The notes: generated by a model from the sequence alone, not told the origin. Positions 43,408-58,200 are shown, counted from the stretch's first letter. The stretch is DNA of 64,000 nucleotides from Rhodococcoides kroppenstedtii (GCF_900111805.1 NZ_FOJN01000008.1:62001-126000); one strand, 5' to 3'. Numbers and translations are program-made.

Positions 43408-44885
<1,478 letters not shown>

Positions 44886-44970
44886 TGCTGATCCTTCGTG
44901 ATGCCTCGTGTGCCGGCCTGCTGCCTACGGACCCGGTGTACCCCGGCGGGCCCGGATCACCCCGCGTCGG

Positions 44971-45141
44971 TCAGACGGCTTTGGCGGCGGGCGCGATGCC
45001 GAGCATCGAGAGCAGCATGATGCACTCGTCGGCGTCGGTGGCGTAGGCCGCGACGACGCGCTGCGCCTGGCTGGCGGTCTCGTCCGCGACGGGTTCGATG
45101 TCCTCGTCGACGATGTCGGTCTCGGGGGTGCTGGCGGCCAT
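44971..45141 (-). CDS. small acidic conserved protein next to otsA
   Basis: The 56-residue protein starts MAASTPETDIVDEDIEPVAD and continues with a helical part AQRVVAAYATDADECIMLLSMLGI. ATG 45141 has GGGAG about 9 bases before it. M. tuberculosis also has a very small gene (Rv3489) beside otsA, which may be its counterpart, as far as I recall. Function unknown; the size and acidic tail suggest a protein-binding peptide. Transcribed towards otsA, 85 bp apart, possibly one operon. Confidence 0.68.
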   Translation of the reverse strand: MAASTPETDIVDEDIEPVADETASQAQRVVAAYATDADECIMLLSMLGIAPAAKAV

Positions 45142-45315
45142 GGTGCGATTCTCCCGGGTGTGGTGCGGTGTGGTGGTCTCGTGCGGGGCGGGCCGCGAGA
45201 ACACGTCCACGACGAGGCCACACGTCCGCACGCACTCTAGGAGAACTCGCCCGGTGCTCGCAAAAATCCCGTGATCGGGCGCAGCGCGAGGGGGCGCACC
45301 GGACTCCCCGGTAGC

Positions 45316-45385
45316 GTCACGAGTCGCCTGTCACGCGTCACCTGTCACGAGTCGCCTGTCACGCGTCACCACAGTCACGAGCCGC
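45316..45385 (+). repeat. 14-bp tandem repeat array upstream of the hydrolase gene
   Basis: Five 14-bp units of two alternating forms, GTCACGAGTCGCCT and GTCACGCGTCACCT, cover 45316-45371; a last diverged unit (GTCACGAGCCGCCA) is at 45374-45387 after a 2-bp break. The 28-bp double unit is nearly perfect. It lies 20-90 bp before the hydrolase ATG, so it is in the leader or promoter. Confidence 0.85.
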
Positions 45386-45408
45386 CACCGATCGGGAAAG
45401 GACCGCCG

Positions 45409-46239
45409 ATGCCTCCTGTGCCAGCCAACGAGGTGGTGACCGTCAACGGGATCCCGCTGAACCACACCGTGACGGGATCGGGCCCGCTGGTGGTCATGAT
45501 CATGGGCACGGGCAGTCCGGGGCGGGTGTGGGCACTGCACCAGGTGCCCGCCATCGTGGCCGCGGGGTACCGGGTGTGCACCTTCGACAATCGCGGCATC
45601 GCCCCCAGCTACGAGTCCCTCGAGGGCATGCAGATCTCGGACCTGGTGGCCGACACCGCGGGACTGATCGAGCACGTGCGCACCGACGCCGCCGAGAAGG
45701 CCATGGTGGTGGGTACGTCGATGGGGGCGCGGGTGGCGCAGGAGCTGGCGCTCGCCCGTCCCGATCTGGTCTCGCGCGCGGTGTTCTCCGCCGGGCACGC
45801 ACGCCTCGACGCGTTCCAGCAGGTGCTGGGCGAAGGGGAGCGGCAGTTGGCCGACAGCGGGGTCGCGGTGCCGCCGAAGTACGCGGCCGCCGTTGCCGCC
45901 GTGATGAACCTGTCACCCGCGTCCCTGCGCGACGAGGCCGCGGCGCGGGACTGGCTCGACCTCTTCGAGTTCTCGGTGCAGCCGCTCACGCCGGGGCAGC
46001 GGGCGCAGCTGACGATGGACGAGACGTTCGACCGTCGCCGGGACTACGCGCGCATCGCGGTTCCCTGCCTGTCGATCGGGTTCGCCGACGATCGGATGAT
46101 CCCGGCGTACCTCTCGCGCGAGGTGGCGGACGTGATTCCGGGCGCGCGGTACGTCGAGATCGCCGACGCGGGCCACTACGGCTACCTGGAGAAGCCGGAG
46201 GAGTTCAACCGCGCGATCCTGGACTTCCTCCGGGGGTAG
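45409..46239 (+). CDS. alpha/beta hydrolase
   Basis: The 276-residue alpha/beta hydrolase has the nucleophile Ser104 in VVGTSMGARVA, Asp near 227 (GFADDRMIP) and His256 (ADAGHYGYLEKPEEF). The oxyanion region is IMGTGSPGRVW and there is a short cap (about 130-195). ATG 45409 follows AAAGGA. It ends 41 bp before the NRPS start and could belong to siderophore biology (ester or thioester cleavage, such as proofreading of the assembly line), but the iron box lies between it and the NRPS, so separate control is possible. Confidence 0.82.
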   Translation: MPPVPANEVVTVNGIPLNHTVTGSGPLVVMIMGTGSPGRVWALHQVPAIVAAGYRVCTFDNRGIAPSYESLEGMQISDLVADTAGLIEHVRTDAAEKAMVVGTSMGARVAQELALARPDLVSRAVFSAGHARLDAFQQVLGEGERQLADSGVAVPPKYAAAVAAVMNLSPASLRDEAAARDWLDLFEFSVQPLTPGQRAQLTMDETFDRRRDYARIAVPCLSIGFADDRMIPAYLSREVADVIPGARYVEIADAGHYGYLEKPEEFNRAILDFLRG

Positions 46240-46262
46240 TCGCCGCCGAACGACGGCCCGGC

Positions 46263-46281
46263 TTAGGTTAGCCTTCGTTCA
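46263..46281 (+). promoter_or_regulatory. IdeR/DtxR iron box at the NRPS start
   Basis: TTAGGTTAGCCTTCGTTCA matches 14 of 19 positions of the consensus TTAGGTTAGSCTAACCTAA, with the first 12 exact. It touches the ATG at 46281. TAGGTT (46264-46269) is a fair -10 located 11 bp before the ATG, and no Shine-Dalgarno is visible, which suggests a leaderless transcript repressed by iron-loaded IdeR. Confidence 0.8.
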
Positions 46282-49200
46282 TGTTCCGGGTCGTCGACAC
46301 CGACACGCTGCCGCTCACCGCTGCCCAGTCCGAGGTCTGGACGGCGCAGCACATCCTCGGCGATCGACGAGACTTCGTCATCACCCTGCTGGTGGAGGTC
46401 ACCGGCACGGTGGACCTCGCGCGCGTGCGCGATGCGGTCCGCACCACCCTCACCGATGCCGAGGCGCTCCACGTACGGATGGACTTCTCCGGCGAGCACC
46501 CGGTCCAGCGGCCCGACGTGCGGAACTGGGACGTCGACGTCGTCGACCTGTCCGGTGACGACGACCCCGTCGCGGCGGCGCACTCCTGGATCGCCGACGA
46601 CGTCGCGAGCGCCGACGTCACCGGCGCGGGACCGCTGTTCCGTACGGCCCTGCTGGTCCTCGCCGACGACCACCTGTTCTGGCACCAGCGCTATCACCAC
46701 GGGATCGTCGACGGCTTCGGGATGTCCCTGATCTTCAACGAGGTCCGCGCCCGCTACGTCGATCCCACCCGTCGGACGACGGACGACGCCTGGGCGCTCG
46801 GTCCGCTGGTCGAGGCCGATCGCGACTACCGCTCCTCGCCGGCCTTCGCCGTCGACAAGGCGTTCTGGACCACCCAGCTCATCGGTGCTGCGGAACCACC
46901 CGTTTTGCTGCCCGACGTCCCCGACGTCGGTCGCGCGGTCACCGAGCGTGTCGAGGTGTCGACGGACGACGCCGCGCGTCTGCACGCGCTCGCCGCTCGG
47001 GAGAACGTGCGCCGGACCCGCGTGATCCCGGCGCTGTGGCTCGCCTACCTGGCCGTCGCCACCGGGTCGTACGACCTCACCGTCTCCCTGCCCGCCACCG
47101 GTCGGGTCGGACGGCGCCAGCGCAGCACCCCGTCGATGGCGTCGACGATCCTGCCGCTGCGTCTGCGCCTGTCCCCGTCGATGACGCTCGTGGACGTCGC
47201 GCGCGCCTTCGAGCGCGCCACCATCGGCACCGTGCGCCACGGCCGCTTCCGCGGCGAGGACGTCGTGCGGGCCGTGCGGGAGATCGAGCCGCACCGGCGC
47301 GTCGTTGGGCCGGGGCTCAATGTCCTGATGCTCCCGCACGGCGTGGACCTCGGCGGAGTGCCGGCGCGCATGCACAGCATGGACACCGGGCCGGTGCGCG
47401 ATCTCGACGTGACCGTGACGGGCGGCCTGGACGGCGAGCCGGTGATGTTCGACCTGCGCTGCCGACCGGGCGCGGTCCCGGCGATGCGCGGCCACCGGGA
47501 TCGATTCCGCGTGGTGCTCGAGCAGCTGCTGGCCGACCCGACGCGGCCGCTGTCCTCGCTGACACTGCTGAGCGAGGACGAGCGACGACGCCTCCTCGTC
47601 GAGTTCGTCGACACCGCCGAGCCCGTGACGCGCGAGACCGTCCCCGCGATGTTCGCGCATCGGGTCGCCTCCGCGCCGGACGACGTCGCGATCGAGTCGG
47701 GGGAGCGGTCGCTGACCTACTCCGAGCTCGCGGACCGGGTGTACCAGGTGGCGCACCACCTGCTCGCCGACGGGCTCGCTCCCGAGGAGATCGTCGCGGT
47801 GTCGATGCCGCGGTCGATCGAGATGGTGATTGCACTGCTCGCCGTCACCGCGGCCGGGGGCGCCTTCGTGCCGGTGGATCCGGAGTGGCCGGCCGACCGC
47901 CGGGCCCGCGTGCTCGCGGACTGCCGCGCCAGGATGGTCCTCGGCGGCCCGGAACACCCGGTGGCACTGGACGACTGGGCGTACGGCGACCGCCCGACCA
48001 CGGCGCCCGACGTGACGATCGACGGCGCGCGGGCCGCCTACGTCATCTTCACCTCCGGCAGCACCGGCACACCGAAGGGCGCGGTGATCCGGCACGAGGC
48101 CATCTGCTCGCGCATCGCCTGGCAGCGCGATCGCATCCTCGGGTTCGGGCCGGGTGACGCCTCGCTCTTCAAGGCGCCGTTGGCGTTCGACATCTCGATC
48201 AACGAGATCCTGTTGCCGCTGCTGACCGGGGGACGACTGGTGGTCGCCGAACCCGGTGGGGAGCGCGACGGGCTGTACCTGCTCGACGTGATCCGACGTC
48301 GGCGGGTCACGTTCGTCTACCTCGTCTCGTCGATGCTCGACGCCTTGCTCGCGCTCGACGACCCCGACCGGCCGGCGCTGGCCGGTCTGAAGCACGTGTG
48401 GTGCGGCGGTGAGGTCCTCACTCCGGAGTTGTTCGCGCGCTTCCGGTCTCGCCTGTCGACGACGCTGTACCACGGGTACGGACCCGCCGAAGCGACCATC
48501 GGTGTGTCGCACGTCGTCTACACCGGCGACGCTCCCCGCATCGCGACGAGCATCGGTCGGCCGAACCCGAACACCCGTCTCTACGTCCTCGATTCGTCCC
48601 TCTCGCCGACGCCCATCGGGGTGACCGGCGAGCTGTACGCGGCCGGGTTCCTGCTGGGGCGCGGGTACGTCGGCGCCCCGGGGATCACCGCGTCGCGATT
48701 CGTCGCCGACCCGTTCGCCGGGCCCGACGAGCCGGGCGCTCGGCTCTACCGCACCGGCGATCTGGCCCGGTGGACCGAGGACGGGACGCTCGACTTCCTC
48801 GGTCGCGCCGACAACCAGGTGAAGATCCGCGGCATGCGCCTCGAACTCGAGGAGGTCGAGGCCGCGCTGTCCGGAACGCCGGGGGTGCGCCGGGTCGTGG
48901 TGGACGTTCGCCGTTCGCCCGCGGGTTCGGCCTTCCTCGCCGCGTACGTGGTGCCCGACGCGGGGTCGGTCCTCGACGCGTCGACCGTCCTGGACCACGC
49001 CGCGACGGTCCTGCCGGAGTACATGGTGCCGAGCACCGTCACCGTGCTGGATGCGTTGCCGCTCACGGTGAACGGCAAGGTGGATCGGCGTGCGCTGCCC
49101 GATCCGGAGCAGACCGTCGCCGGCGCGGTGGCCCCGCGCACCGAGCGCGAACGCGAGCTGTGTGCCGTGGTGGCGGAGGCCCTCGGTCTGCCCGAGGTCG

Positions 49201-52200
49201 GAGTCACCGACGACTTCTTCGCTCTCGGCGGCGACAGCATCGTCGCACTCGCCGTGGTGGCGAAGGCCCGTGCGCGGGGCATCGCGATCGGTCCGCGCGA
49301 CGTCTTCTCGCTGCGGACACCGGAAGCAATCGCTGCGGCCACGCCGGACGCCGTCACCGCCGTGGCGGACGAGCCCACGGGGGCCGTTCCCCTCACCCCC
49401 GTCGTCGCTCGGGCGCTGCGGCACGGGGCGATTCGGCCACGCTTCCACCAGACGGCGTGTGTTCCGCTGCCGTCGGGTACGGACCCGGGTCGCCTGCGGG
49501 ACGCCGTGCAGGCCGTCGTCGATCGCCACCCGGCGCTCTGGGCGTCCTGGCACGACGGCGCGCTGCTGGTGCCCGAGACGGCGCCGCGCATCGACGTGGT
49601 GCACGACCCGGCGGCGTCCGTCGACGGCACCGTCGCGCGCCTGGACCACCGTCGGTCCGGCGGCGCGGTGGCCGTGGCACTGACCGACGACACCGCCATC
49701 CTGGCGGTGCACCACCTGGTGGTCGACGGGGTGTCGTGGCGAATCCTGCTGGGCGACCTGGCAACCGCTCTGTCCGGTGGCGACGTGCCTCCGGCGAGCA
49801 CGTCCTTCCGCCGGTGGGCGCAGGCGCTGTCCGACTACGCCGCGGCGGGAGACATCGAGGCCGAGCTGCCGTACTGGCACGGTGTTGCACGGACACCCCT
49901 CGGGTCGCTGCCCACCGACGCCGACCCAGGGCTCGCCGGTGACCTGCAGCGGCGAACCGTCGTCACCCCCGAACCGGTCACCGAGGCCGTCCTGCAGGAC
50001 GTTCCGGCCGCCTACGGCACCGGCCCGACCGAGGTCGTTCTCGCCGCGCTGGCCCTCGCGCTGGGCGCCTGGTCCGCCTTCGACTGCGATCGCACGGTGG
50101 TCGAGGTGGAGGGCCACGGCCGCGAAGAGGACGCCGTCGGCACCGCAGGGATCGACCTCACCCGAACAGTCGGGTGGTTCACCACGGTTCGGCCCGTTCC
50201 GCTGCCGACCGATCGGCCCGGTGATCCCGCGGAGACGCTGCTGGCCGTGCGCGACGAGCTGCGTCGAGCCCCGGCCTCGACACTCGGCCACGGTGTCCTG
50301 CAGGAGCTTCGGTCCGATCCGGTCCTCACCTCGGCGCCCGCGCCGCGCATCCTGGTGAACTACCTCGGCCGACTCGGCGGAGCCGGAACGCTGACGTTCC
50401 ACGGTGCGGACGACCCCACCACGCCGGCCGCCCACGCGCTGATTCTCGACGTCCTCGCGACGGACGGACCGTCGGGTCCACGCCTCGAGACCACCCTGCG
50501 GTGGTCCCCGGCCGTCCTGACCGACGACGACGCCGCGTCGTTCGTCGACCGGTGGACCGACGCGCTCGCGCGGCTCGCCGCCGTCGGACCCGACGTGCGG
50601 CACACCCCGACCGACTTCCCGCTGGTGGAGCTGACGGACGACGACGTGGCCGGCCTGCCCGGTGACGTCGAGGACGTCCTGCCGACCACCGCCGTCCAGG
50701 ACGGCATCCACTTCCATTCCGCCTTCGCCGACGACGACCCCTACGTGGTGCAGCAGGTGATCGACCTTGGAGGCACGGTCGATGCGGACCTGCTCCGCGC
50801 TGCCGTGCAGCGCGTGGTGGATCGACATGCGGCGCTGCGCACCTCGTTCCGTCCGGTGTCGAGCGGCCGGATCGTGGCGGTGGTCCACACCGCCGTCGCC
50901 GTACCGTTCGACGTGCAGTCGCGGTCGGTGGAGGACGTTCTCGCGGATCATCGTCGGCAGGGCCTCGCCCTCGACCACGCGCCGCTTCTCCGGTACACCC
51001 TGGTTCCGACGGAGACCGGTGCTGCACTGGTGCAGTCGATTCATCACCTCGTCGCGGACGGGTGGTCCATCCCCGTCATGCTGCGCGAGATGCTCGAGTC
51101 CTACGGGGACCCGGCGCCGCTCCCGGCGCCCGCCTCTCCGCGAGAGTGGTTGCGGCACCTCGCCACCCGCGACCGCGCCACGTCCCTGCAGCGGTGGCGG
51201 GACGCTCTGGACGGCGTCCGCGACGACGTGCCGGTGCCGAGCCACGGAGCCTCGGGAACCGGAACCGGCTCGCACCGAGTGGAGGTCGATGCGGAGACGA
51301 CCGCCGCCGTGCAGCGCACCGCGCGTGACGCCGGGGTCACGGTGAGCGCGTTGCTGCACGCGGCCTGGGGCGTGGTCCTCGGTCGGCTGACGGGCCGTCG
51401 CGACGTCACCGTGGGGTCCACGGTGTCGGGCCGCACCGCGCCGGTACCCGGCCTCGACGCCATGGTGGGACTGTTCATCGACACCGTGCCCACGCGCGTT
51501 CGACTGGACACCGTCGACACCGTCGACGCCGTTGTCACTGTCGGGGACGTGGCGCGGCGCTGGCAGCGCGACCAGGCCGACCTGCTCGACCATCACCACG
51601 TGGGTCTGCCCGAGCTGCGCCGGATCGCCGGCGTGGCGTCGTTGTTCGAGACGCTCGTCGTGGTCGAGAACTACCCGATCGGCGATCTGGTCGCGGCGGC
51701 GTCGTCGGCCTCGTCCTCGTCCGGCGGCCGCCTCGAGATCACCGGTGTCCGCGTCGACGAGAACCCCGCGTATCCGTTGACGCTCATCGTCATTCCGGGT
51801 AACCGGCTGACCGTCGACCTGAAATTCCATCGCAGTGCCGTCGCCGAGGAGACCGTCGCCGCGATGGTGGAGATGCTGGTGGCCGTCGCCACGGCACCCG
51901 CCCACACGCCGGTCACGACCGCGGGCGTGACGCCCGCGCCGGCTGCGCTGGGGTCTGCGGGGCAGCCGGGCGGCGCCACGGTCGTCGACCTGCTGGACCG
52001 GCAGGCCGCGGCGACACCCGCCGCGACGGCGCTCGTCCACGGCGGCACGAGCCTCACGTACGCCGACCTGCAGGTGCGGACCGACCGCGTCGCGGCGGCC
52101 CTCGCGGACCGGGGTGCCGGTCCGGGAACGCTGGTGGCCGTGGCTCTTCCGCGGTCGATCGACCTGGTGGTGGCCCTCGTCGCCGTGCTCAAGTCCGGGG

Positions 52201-55200
52201 CCGCGTACCTGCCGCTCGATCCCGGCTACCCGGCCGACCGCCTGCGGTACATGATCGACGACGCGCAGCCCGCCGTCGTGCTCGACGGCCCCCTGCCCGA
52301 GCAGGACCCGCGGCCGCTGGTGCGCCCGAGCGCCGCCGATCCCGCGTACGTGCTCTACACCTCCGGATCGACCGGCCGGCCGAAGGGCGTCGTGGTCACG
52401 CACGGCAGCGTGGTGCCCCGCCTCGAGTGGATGCGCGAGCATTCGCCGCTCGGCCCCGGCGAGGTGGTTCTGCAGAAGACGCCGTCCAGCTTCGACGTCT
52501 CGGTGAGCGAGTTCTTCGGGCCCCTGATCTCCGGCGCCGCACTGGTGCTGGCGGACCCCGACGGGCACCGCGACACCGCCCACCTGGTGGCCACCATCCG
52601 CGCGCAGCACGTGACCTGGGTGCACTTCGTGCCCTCCATGCTGGACGCCTTCCTCACCGACCCCGAGGTCTCGTCGTGCACGTCGCTGCGCGTGATCACC
52701 TGCAGCGGTGAGGCGTTGCCCGCCGCGTCGGCCCGTCGGGTGGCTCGGCTGCTCCCGCAGGTTCGGCTCGACAATCTCTACGGACCCACCGAAGCGGCCG
52801 TGGACGTGACGGCGGCTCAGGGGGTGCAGGGCACCGGGGCGGACTCCGTTCCCCTCGGCCACCCGATGGCCGGCGTCGAGACTCGGGTCCTCGACGGGTG
52901 GCTCGGGCAGGTCGGACCGGGCATGCCGGGTGAGCTGTACCTGTCGGGACCGCAACTGGCACAGGGGTACTTGCGACGCCCGGCGTTGACCGCGACCCGG
53001 TTCGTCGCGGCACCGCACGGGCAGCGGCGGTACCGCACCGGGGACGTGGTGCGCTGGTCCGAGCGCGCCGGGCTCGAGTATCTCGGACGCGCCGACGATC
53101 AGGTGAAGGTCCGCGGGTTCCGCATCGAGCTCGCGGAGATCGACGCCGTCCTGCGCGAGCATCCCGCGGTCGATCGCGCCGCGACCGTGGTGCGGACCAA
53201 CCGCGGCTCCGCACAGGTGGTGTCCTTCGTGGTCGGCCCCACCGACGACGCGTCCGTCTCCGCCTTCGTCCGAGAGCGGTTGCCCGAGCACATGATCCCG
53301 TCGTCGATCACCGTGGTCGACGATCTCCCCACCGGGCCGTCCGGCAAGCTCGATCGGGGTGCGCTGCTCGCCAGGGTGCGCGACGCGGTGCCCACGACGG
53401 CGCCCGACGCCGCGAGCCTGCCGGCCGAAGAACCGTCCCCGGACGAAGTCACCGCCGCGCTCCAGTCGCACATCGGCACCGTGCTCGGCGAGACCGTCGG
53501 GCCGGACGACGACTTCTTCGCGCGCGGCGGAGACAGCATCCTCGCGATCCGGGTGGTGAACCTCGCGCGCGCCGCCGGCCTCGAGCTGTCACCGCGGCAG
53601 ATCTTCGACCTGCGGACTCCGCGCGCACTCGCGGCGGCGATCGGCGACGGCCCCACCGAGGCTCCCGCGCCCGCTGTCGAGAGCGCGGTGGGCAGCGTGC
53701 GCAGTCTGCCTGTGGTGCACCGACTCTCCGAGTGGTCCGGCACCACCGACCGGTTCTGCCAGGCCGCGCTGCTGGTGGTGCCGCCCACCGCGGAGACCAC
53801 CGTCACGGCCGTGATCGACGCGCTGGTGCAGCATCACGACAGCCTCCGTCTGCGCCGCGTGCGGCACGCTCCGGGCGTGTGGACCACCGAGGTGCGCGCC
53901 GAGGGCGTGCCGTCGTTCCACCGGGTCGACGCTCGCGGTCTCGACGACGGGGCGCTGCGCGAGGCCGTGGGACGCGAATCCGACCGTGCCACCGACGCTC
54001 TCGATCCGGACGGCGGGGCCGTCCTGTCGGTCGTGTGGTTCGACCGCGGCGACGATCCCGGCCGCCTTCTGCTGGTCGCCCACCACCTCGCCGTCGACGG
54101 TGTCTCGTGGTCGATCCTCGTCGATGACCTCGCCGTGGCCTGGGTGGCGGTCGAATCCGGTGACGCTTCCGTCCTGTCATCGGTCCGGACGTCGCTCCGC
54201 GAGTTCTCCCGACGCGTCGACGAGGACGCGCACAGTCCGCAGCGGCTCGCCGAACTGCCCTACTGGCAGGCGGTGACGGCGCCGGGCGCAGCCCTCGTCC
54301 CACCTGATATGACTGCCGATGCCACCGACGCCACCGTCGCGCACGGCGACACCCTCCGCGTGCGCGTCCCCGTCGACCTCACGTCGGCTGCGCTGGGTCC
54401 CGTCGCGGACCTGGTGCGGGGCGACGCGACGGACGTGATCGTCGCCGCGCTGCGGGTAGCGGTGTCCCGTTGGGGCGCGGACCGCGACGTGCTGATCGAC
54501 CTCGAGCGCCACGGACGCCACGACGCGTTGGGCGACCTGTCCCGCACCACCGGCTGGTTCACCTCGATCGCCCCCGTCCGGACCACGCATCACGACGGCG
54601 TCGTGGCCACGCTGGCGGACGTGAAGGACCGGCTGCGTGCGGCGCCCGACGGCGGCCTCGGCTACGGCATGCTGCGCTACGGAAACGCCCGCACCGCAGG
54701 TGTTCTCGCGGGCGGCGAACGGTCCCAGATCCTGGTGAACCACCTGGGCCGGGTTCCCGCGCCCGGTACCGGGCCGTTCGAACCGGCGCCGGAATCGGAC
54801 GCCTTGCGCACCGAACCGGACTCGGACATGGGCGGGCCGTATCGGCTGATCGTCAATACCGCGGTCGAGCCCGGTGCCGGCGGTGCAGAGCTCGTGGCCT
54901 CGCTGGCGTGGTCGGCGTCGCACCTGTCGCGCCGGGACGTCGACACGATCGTCGACGGATGGATGGGCGCGCTGCGCGATCTCGCCACTGCCGCAGCGTC
55001 GTCCGCGCCCGTCCTCACCCGTAGCGATGCGCCGCTGATCGACCTCACCGACGACGATCTGTCCGCCGTGGCGGACGTTCTCCCGAGCGGAGTGGAGACC
55101 GTCTGGCCGTTGACGCCGCTGCAGGAGGGGCTGTACTTCGAGGCCCTCACGGCGCCCGGGCAGGACGTCTACACCGCCCAGTTCGTGCTGGACTTCGACC

Positions 55201-58200
55201 ATCGGGTCGACCTCGATCGCCTGCGCCGCGCGGCGGACGGTCTGGTCCGCCGCCACCCGACGCTGCGGACTGCCTTCGTGTCCCTGCCCTCGGGCGCGCC
55301 CGCGCAGGTGGTGGCCGTGCCCGACGCCGTGGTCGTCCCGATCACTGTGGTGGAGGCGGCATCCGACGGCGAGGTGAACGCCGCGCTGGCCGACGATCGG
55401 CGTACTCCGTTCGACCTCACGACGCCGACGCTGTGGCGGCTGCTGCTGGTGCGCCGGCCCGACGGCACTGATGCCCTCGCGGTCAACCGCCAGTTCCTGG
55501 TGTGGGACGGCTGGTCCAACGGTCTGGTGGTCGCCGAGCTGCTCGCTCGGTACGCCGATCCCGCGTCCGTCCCGACCACCCCGGACACCGCGTTCGCGCG
55601 GTACCTGGGATGGCTGGCCGATCGTGACGTGGACGGCGCCCGAGCGGCGTGGGCGCGGGCGATGGCGGGGCTCGACGAGCCCACGCTGCTCGCCCGGCCG
55701 GGAACCGCAGCGGGACCGGACCTTCCGGCGCGTCGCCGCGTGGAGTTCGATCGTCACGAGACGTCGACGCTGCGGGACGCGCTGCGCACCCACGGCGTCA
55801 CCCTCAACGCCGTGGTGACCGCCGCGGTGGCACTGGCACTCTCGCGCAGCACCGGACGCGACGACGTGACGTTCGGCATCACCGTCGCCGGTCGTCCGAC
55901 CGACGTGCCCGGCCTCGACACGGCGCCGGGCATGTTCCTCACCACGGTGCCGGCGCGGGTGACCCTGGACCCGGCGCAGACGCTGATCGGCCTCGCGCGG
56001 ACCGTGCAGGACCAGCGGTGGGCACTGGCCGATCACGACCACCTCGGCCTGGCGGAGATCGGCGCGGCCACGGGCCATCGCACGTTGTTCGACACCCTGT
56101 GCGTGGTGCAGAACTTCACCGACGGCGACGAGGCGACGTCGTTGGGCGGTCAGGGGGTTCGCGGCGGCGACAGCATCGACCACACCACCTACCCGATCAC
56201 CGTGGTGGTGACGCCGGGTTCGGCGATGGCGGTCACCGTCGAGTACCGCCCGGAGATGGTCGACGACGCTCGGGCGCTGCGCGTGGCCGACGACGTCGTG
56301 GCGGTGCTGCGCGCCGCGGCGAGGGAGGCCGAGCGTCCTGTCGTCGGACTGCTCGCCGACCCGACGTCGCCGGTCCGCGTGGCGGAGACGGTTCCGGATG
56401 TCACCGTCACCGAGATGCTCCTGGAGACGGCGCAGCGTCGACCCGACGCCGTCGCCCTGGTCTCGGGGGAGGTGTCCCTGACCTACCGCGAGCTCGCGGC
56501 TCGAATCGAGACACTGGCCCGCGTGCTCCGTGACCGCGGGGTGGGACCGGAACAGGTGGTGGCACTGGCGATTCCCCGCAGCGTCGACACCGTGGTGGCG
56601 CTGTTCGCAGTGTTGCGGACCGGCGCGGCCTACCTGCCGCTCGAGCTCGACCACCCGGACGCGCGGTTGAATGCCGTGATGGACGACGCCGACCCGCAGT
56701 GCCTGATCGTGGGTCCGAGCGTCGCGTCGCGGTTCGCCGGTCGCAGCGCAGTCCTCGTCCTCGACTGGGCCGCGGACCCGTTGGCGTCGGCGGCACAGAC
56801 GGTGTCGAGCGGCAGGAGCGTCGACAGCACGGGGTTCGCCCCGGGGCGGCCGGGCCGGCTGGACCACCCGGCGTACGTCATCTACACGTCCGGGTCGACG
56901 GGTCGGCCGAAGGGCGTCGTGACCCCGTACCGCGGGCTGACCAACATGCAGCTGAACCACCGACGCGAGATCTTCGATCCCGTGACCCGGGCGGCGGGCG
57001 GTCGCACCCTGCGCATCGCGCACACGGTGTCGTTCGCCTTCGACATGTCGTGGGAGGAGTTGCTCTGGCTCGTCGAGGGACACGAGGTGCACGTCGCGGA
57101 CGAGACGCTGCGACGTGACGCGGATGCCCTGGTGGCGTACGGCGATCGCCACGGCATCGACGTCGTCAACGTCACGCCCACCTACGCCTCGATCCTGCTC
57201 GAGCGGGGACTGCTGGACGGGTATCGGCCCGCGTTGGTCCTGCTCGGCGGCGAAGCCGTCGGCGACGACGTGTGGTCGGCTCTGCGCGCCGCGGACGGCG
57301 TGCTCGGCTACAACCTCTACGGACCCACCGAGTACACGATCAACACCCTCGGCGGGGGCACCGAGGACAGCGCGACCCCCACGGTCGGCCTGCCCATTCG
57401 CGCCACCGACGCCGTGATTCTCGACGGGTGGCTGCGGCCCGTGCCGGACGGCGTGGCCGGCGAGTTGTACGTCGCCGGAGCGGGTCTCGCGCGCGGTTAC
57501 GCGAACCGGGCCGCACTCACGGCGGACCGATTCGTCGCCGGCCCGAACGGAACGCGGCGCTACCGCACGGGTGACCTGGTCCGTCGTCGCACCGATGGGT
57601 CCGGGCTGCTGGACTACCTCGGCCGCACCGACGACCAGGTGAAGATCCGTGGACACCGGGTGGAGATCGGCGAGGTGGCGTCCGCGGTCGCGGCTGTGCC
57701 GGGCGTACGGCGCAGCGCCGTCGTCGTCGGCACCGGTCCGGGTGGCCTGGCCCGGCTGATCGCCTACGTCGACGCTCCTCGGGCTGTGGACGTCCGGGAC
57801 GCCTGTGCCCGCACTCTGCCGGACTATCTCGTGCCCACCGTCGTGCGGACCGACGAGTTCCCCATGACGGTGAACGGCAAGCTCGACGTGGCGGCGCTGC
57901 CGGCGCCGGAGGAGGACGAGGCGCCGATCACCCTGCCCCGCACCGAGACCGAGCGGGTGTTGGTCGACATCGTCTCGGACGTCCTCGGCGTCCCGATCGG
58001 CGTGACGGACGACTTCTTCGCCCGTGGCGGTCATTCGCTGCTCGCCACCCGCGTGATCGGCCGTGCGCGGACCGCTCTCGGGTGCGAGCTGGCGGTGCGC
58101 GACCTGTTCGACGCCCCCACCGTGGCCCGGCTCGCCGCCGTCGCCGAGAACCGGTTCGGGTCCGCGCGGCCCGCCCTTGCGCCACGCGAGCGGCCCGAGC

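Noticed and set aside
44886-44970. Extra copy of the 74-bp repeat between otsA and the 56-residue gene
   Set aside because: It shares only CTGCCT and a CGGGCCCG palindrome; the arms and centre do not align.
45316-45387. CRISPR array
   Set aside because: Units are directly joined 14-bp repeats without unique spacers, and no cas gene is present.
46263-53471. Open frame of about 2,400 codons antisense to the NRPS, and a further one of about 1,700 codons at 54177-59252
   Set aside because: High GC at third codon positions removes stops on the opposite strand. The translations are Arg/His/Gly-rich without recognisable motifs, while the forward frame is a perfect NRPS.
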